A stretch of 5,915 nucleotides of DNA from Clostridia bacterium (GTDB lineage Bacteria > Bacillota > Clostridia > Oscillospirales > CAG-272). The notes under the pieces were generated by a model. It ran no database searches. It saw nothing but the letters and a program-made list of their open reading frames with translations, and was not told where the DNA came from. Within the stretch, counting starts at the first letter, position 1. Each line of letters starts with the position of its first letter. The stretch spans positions 1 through 5,915 of the forward strand of contig JAFXFQ010000239.1 in NCBI GenBank assembly GCA_017520365.1. The letters run 5' to 3'. The translations under genes and the position numbers were made by a program. Of the stretch, positions 4,368-5,915 are shown one piece after another.

Positions 4368-5455
4368 TGAAAAATACATTTGGAAGCAGCGTGGCGGTTA
4401 CCATATTCGGTGAAAGCCACGGTGAATATATAGGTGCGGTCATTGACGGACTTGCACCCGGAATCGAGATCGATCATGAGTACATAGCACATATGCTCAA
4501 CCTTCGCCGCCCCGCCGGCAGGATCTCAACGCCGAGACAGGAAAAGGATGAGTACCGCATCGTCAGCGGAGCTTGGGAAAACAGAACCACCGGCAGCCCC
4601 CTTACGATACTTATTCCCAACGAAAGCGTAAAAAGCGGCGACTATTCTCAGATGAAGACCGTTGCCAGACCATCCCACGCAGATTATACGGCCCAGTGTA
4701 AATACCACGGTTATCAGGACTTTCGCGGAGGCGGACATTTCAGCGGCCGTATCACGGCGGCACTCGTTGCTGCAGGCGCAGTATGCAGAAATGCTCTCGA
4801 AAAAAAGGGAATACTTATGGGCACACACGTTAAAAAATGCGGCGGTATTTCTGACAGAGAGCTGATGGATCTGCAGGATGATATCAAGGCACTGAATGAA
4901 AAGAGCTTTGCCGTTCTTTGTGAAGAGGCGGGAGAGAAGATGCGTGGTGCCATTCTTGCGGCGCAGGAAACGGGCGACAGCGTAGGCGGCGTTTTGGAAA
5001 CCGTTGTTTTGGGTATGCCTGCAGGCGTTGGAGAGCCTTGGTTTGATACGTTAGAGGGTATGCTTTCCCATATGATGTTTTCGATTCCCGCGGTTAAGGG
5101 CATAGAATTCGGCGCAGGCTTTGCGATCTCCGATATGCGTGGCAGCGAGGCCAATGATCCTGTCTATATTGAAAACGGCAAGGCTGTAACGAAAACAAAC
5201 AATAACGGGGGTATAAACGGCGGTATTTCAAACGGTATGCCCATCATGTTCCGTACGGCTGTCAAGCCTACCCCCACCATATTCAAGCCACAGAATACTA
5301 TAGATTTTAAGGATATGACAGAAGTAACTCTTGAGCCTAAGGGTCGACACGACCCTGCCATCGTTCACCGTGCAGGTATCGTGCAGACTGCGGCGACAGC
5401 AATAGTTCTTTGTGATGCTTTGGCAATGCGCTTCGGCACCGATTGGCTGAAGTAA
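4367..5455 (+). CDS. aroC: Chorismate synthase
   Basis: Eliminates phosphate from EPSP to give chorismate, the branch point to Phe, Tyr and Trp. It needs reduced FMN as a non-consumed cofactor and acts in the cytoplasm. The 362-residue length is normal. Signatures in order are FGESHG (14-19, with the catalytic His18 position), RRP (48-50) with the following arginines, RPSHADYT (101-108), GGGHFSGR (121-128), GDSVGG (203-208), PAVKGIEFG (241-249), the NNNGGINGG (278-286) and ISNG (287-290) loop, and RHDP (327-330, second catalytic His and Asp). ATG 4367 overlaps the aroB stop in TAATG, with GGAAGGTG (4352-4359) as SD, so ribosomes probably pass directly from aroB. No reductase domain is fused, so reduced flavin must come from elsewhere. 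Confidence 0.97.
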   Translation: MKNTFGSSVAVTIFGESHGEYIGAVIDGLAPGIEIDHEYIAHMLNLRRPAGRISTPRQEKDEYRIVSGAWENRTTGSPLTILIPNESVKSGDYSQMKTVARPSHADYTAQCKYHGYQDFRGGGHFSGRITAALVAAGAVCRNALEKKGILMGTHVKKCGGISDRELMDLQDDIKALNEKSFAVLCEEAGEKMRGAILAAQETGDSVGGVLETVVLGMPAGVGEPWFDTLEGMLSHMMFSIPAVKGIEFGAGFAISDMRGSEANDPVYIENGKAVTKTNNNGGINGGISNGMPIMFRTAVKPTPTIFKPQNTIDFKDMTEVTLEPKGRHDPAIVHRAGIVQTAATAIVLCDALAMRFGTDWLK

Positions 5456-5518
5456 GCCGAGCCGCCTGTGTGCTGCTCTTAAAGATCACCGTCAAGCTTT
5501 ATTTTATCGAGGAAAAAC

Positions 5519-5915
5519 ATGAAAGCAACGTTCAAACCCTGTAAGCTTTGGGGAGCCGTGGATGCTCCGCCGTCAAAGAGCATGGCTCACAGATATCTTA
5601 TTGCCTCCGCTCTCTCGGGAGAGAAATGTACTCTTTGGGGAGTTGATTTCAGCGAGGATATCCTTGCAAGTATCGACTGTCTGAGGGCATTGGGGGCTGA
5701 TATCAGTATCGACAATGATAAGGTAACAGTCGATCCCAGCGCATTTATGAAGACCGAGCCGCATCGCCTTGAGTGCAGAGAAAGCGGAAGCACACTTCGC
5801 TTTTTTATCCCTCTTTGCTTGTGCCTTGGCAAAACGGTCACACTTTCGGGCAGCCAAAGGCTTTTTGAAAGACCTCTCGGAGTTTATGAGGAGCTTTGCC
5901 GAGAAAACGGCTTTG
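5519..5915 (+). CDS. aroA: 3-phosphoshikimate 1-carboxyvinyltransferase (EPSP synthase), 5' part
   Basis: Transfers the enolpyruvyl group of PEP to shikimate-3-phosphate, giving EPSP, the substrate of the neighbouring AroC. Only the first 132 residues are present; the reading frame is open to the right edge. PPSKSMAHR (17-25) holds the Lys20, Ser21 and Arg25 that bind substrate. CRESGSTLRF (86-95) is the glycine motif of the PEP/glyphosate site, in the ESGST form familiar from Firmicutes rather than the NAGTA form of E. coli. Q113 and the ERP arginine (R118) follow in GSQRLFERPL (111-120). ATG 5519 has GAGGA (5509-5513) at 5-nt spacing. The 63-bp gap after aroC has no terminator-like hairpin with a T tract, so the gene should belong to the same transcript. 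Confidence 0.95.
   Translation, partial: MKATFKPCKLWGAVDAPPSKSMAHRYLIASALSGEKCTLWGVDFSEDILASIDCLRALGADISIDNDKVTVDPSAFMKTEPHRLECRESGSTLRFFIPLCLCLGKTVTLSGSQRLFERPLGVYEELCRENGF

Noticed and set aside
3861..4379. 172-codon - strand frame opposite aroB and aroC
   Set aside because: It lies entirely antisense to well-supported aroB coding sequence, has no recognisable domain and no start context, and is best explained as a shadow frame.
5456..5518. Terminator or promoter between aroC and aroA
   Set aside because: No stable stem with a T tract and no convincing pair of promoter hexamers; the gap fits an ordinary intra-operon spacer.

Overview
The window holds the start of an aromatic amino-acid operon on the + strand, from a low-to-mid GC anaerobic Firmicute. 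Gene order, Shine-Dalgarno style (AAGGTG or GAGG) and protein types suggest a gut Clostridia lineage of the Oscillospiraceae/Ruminococcaceae kind. This placement is an inference from style, because the window contains no rRNA or other taxonomic marker.

Layout. Positions 1-190 are non-coding, GC-rich and full of perfect hairpins. Positions 191-541 (- strand) encode a small DUF4186 protein. The divergent gap that follows carries a consensus promoter (TTGACA, 17 bp, extended TATAAT) facing right. From about 680 to 1075 lies a roughly 395-nt untranslated leader holding two consecutive ribosome-mediated attenuators. Each consists of a 25-codon leader peptide with an unbroken run of Phe/Tyr codons, alternative hairpins, and an intrinsic terminator with a T tract. 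Then come aroF (DAHP synthase, 1076-2104), a structured 130-140 bp gap, pheA (chorismate mutase-prephenate dehydratase, about 2249-3337), aroB (3348-4367), aroC (4367-5455) and the 5' part of aroA (5519 to the right edge).

How it works together. AroF makes DAHP from PEP and erythrose-4-phosphate, AroB cyclises it to 3-dehydroquinate, AroA makes EPSP from shikimate-3-phosphate, and AroC makes chorismate. PheA diverts chorismate through prephenate to phenylpyruvate, the Phe precursor. The dehydroquinase, shikimate dehydrogenase and shikimate kinase steps are not in the window. The leader peptides count charged tRNA-Phe and tRNA-Tyr, so transcription should pass both terminators only when these are scarce.

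The most interesting item is the tandem attenuator. The two units share codon positions, the Gly-Cys-Pro box and a 16-base box, so they look like a duplication. In the second unit the region 1/2/3/4 switching can be written out base by base. Ribosome-mediated attenuation of this kind is well known for pheA and trp in Proteobacteria, whereas Firmicutes more often use T-boxes for such operons.
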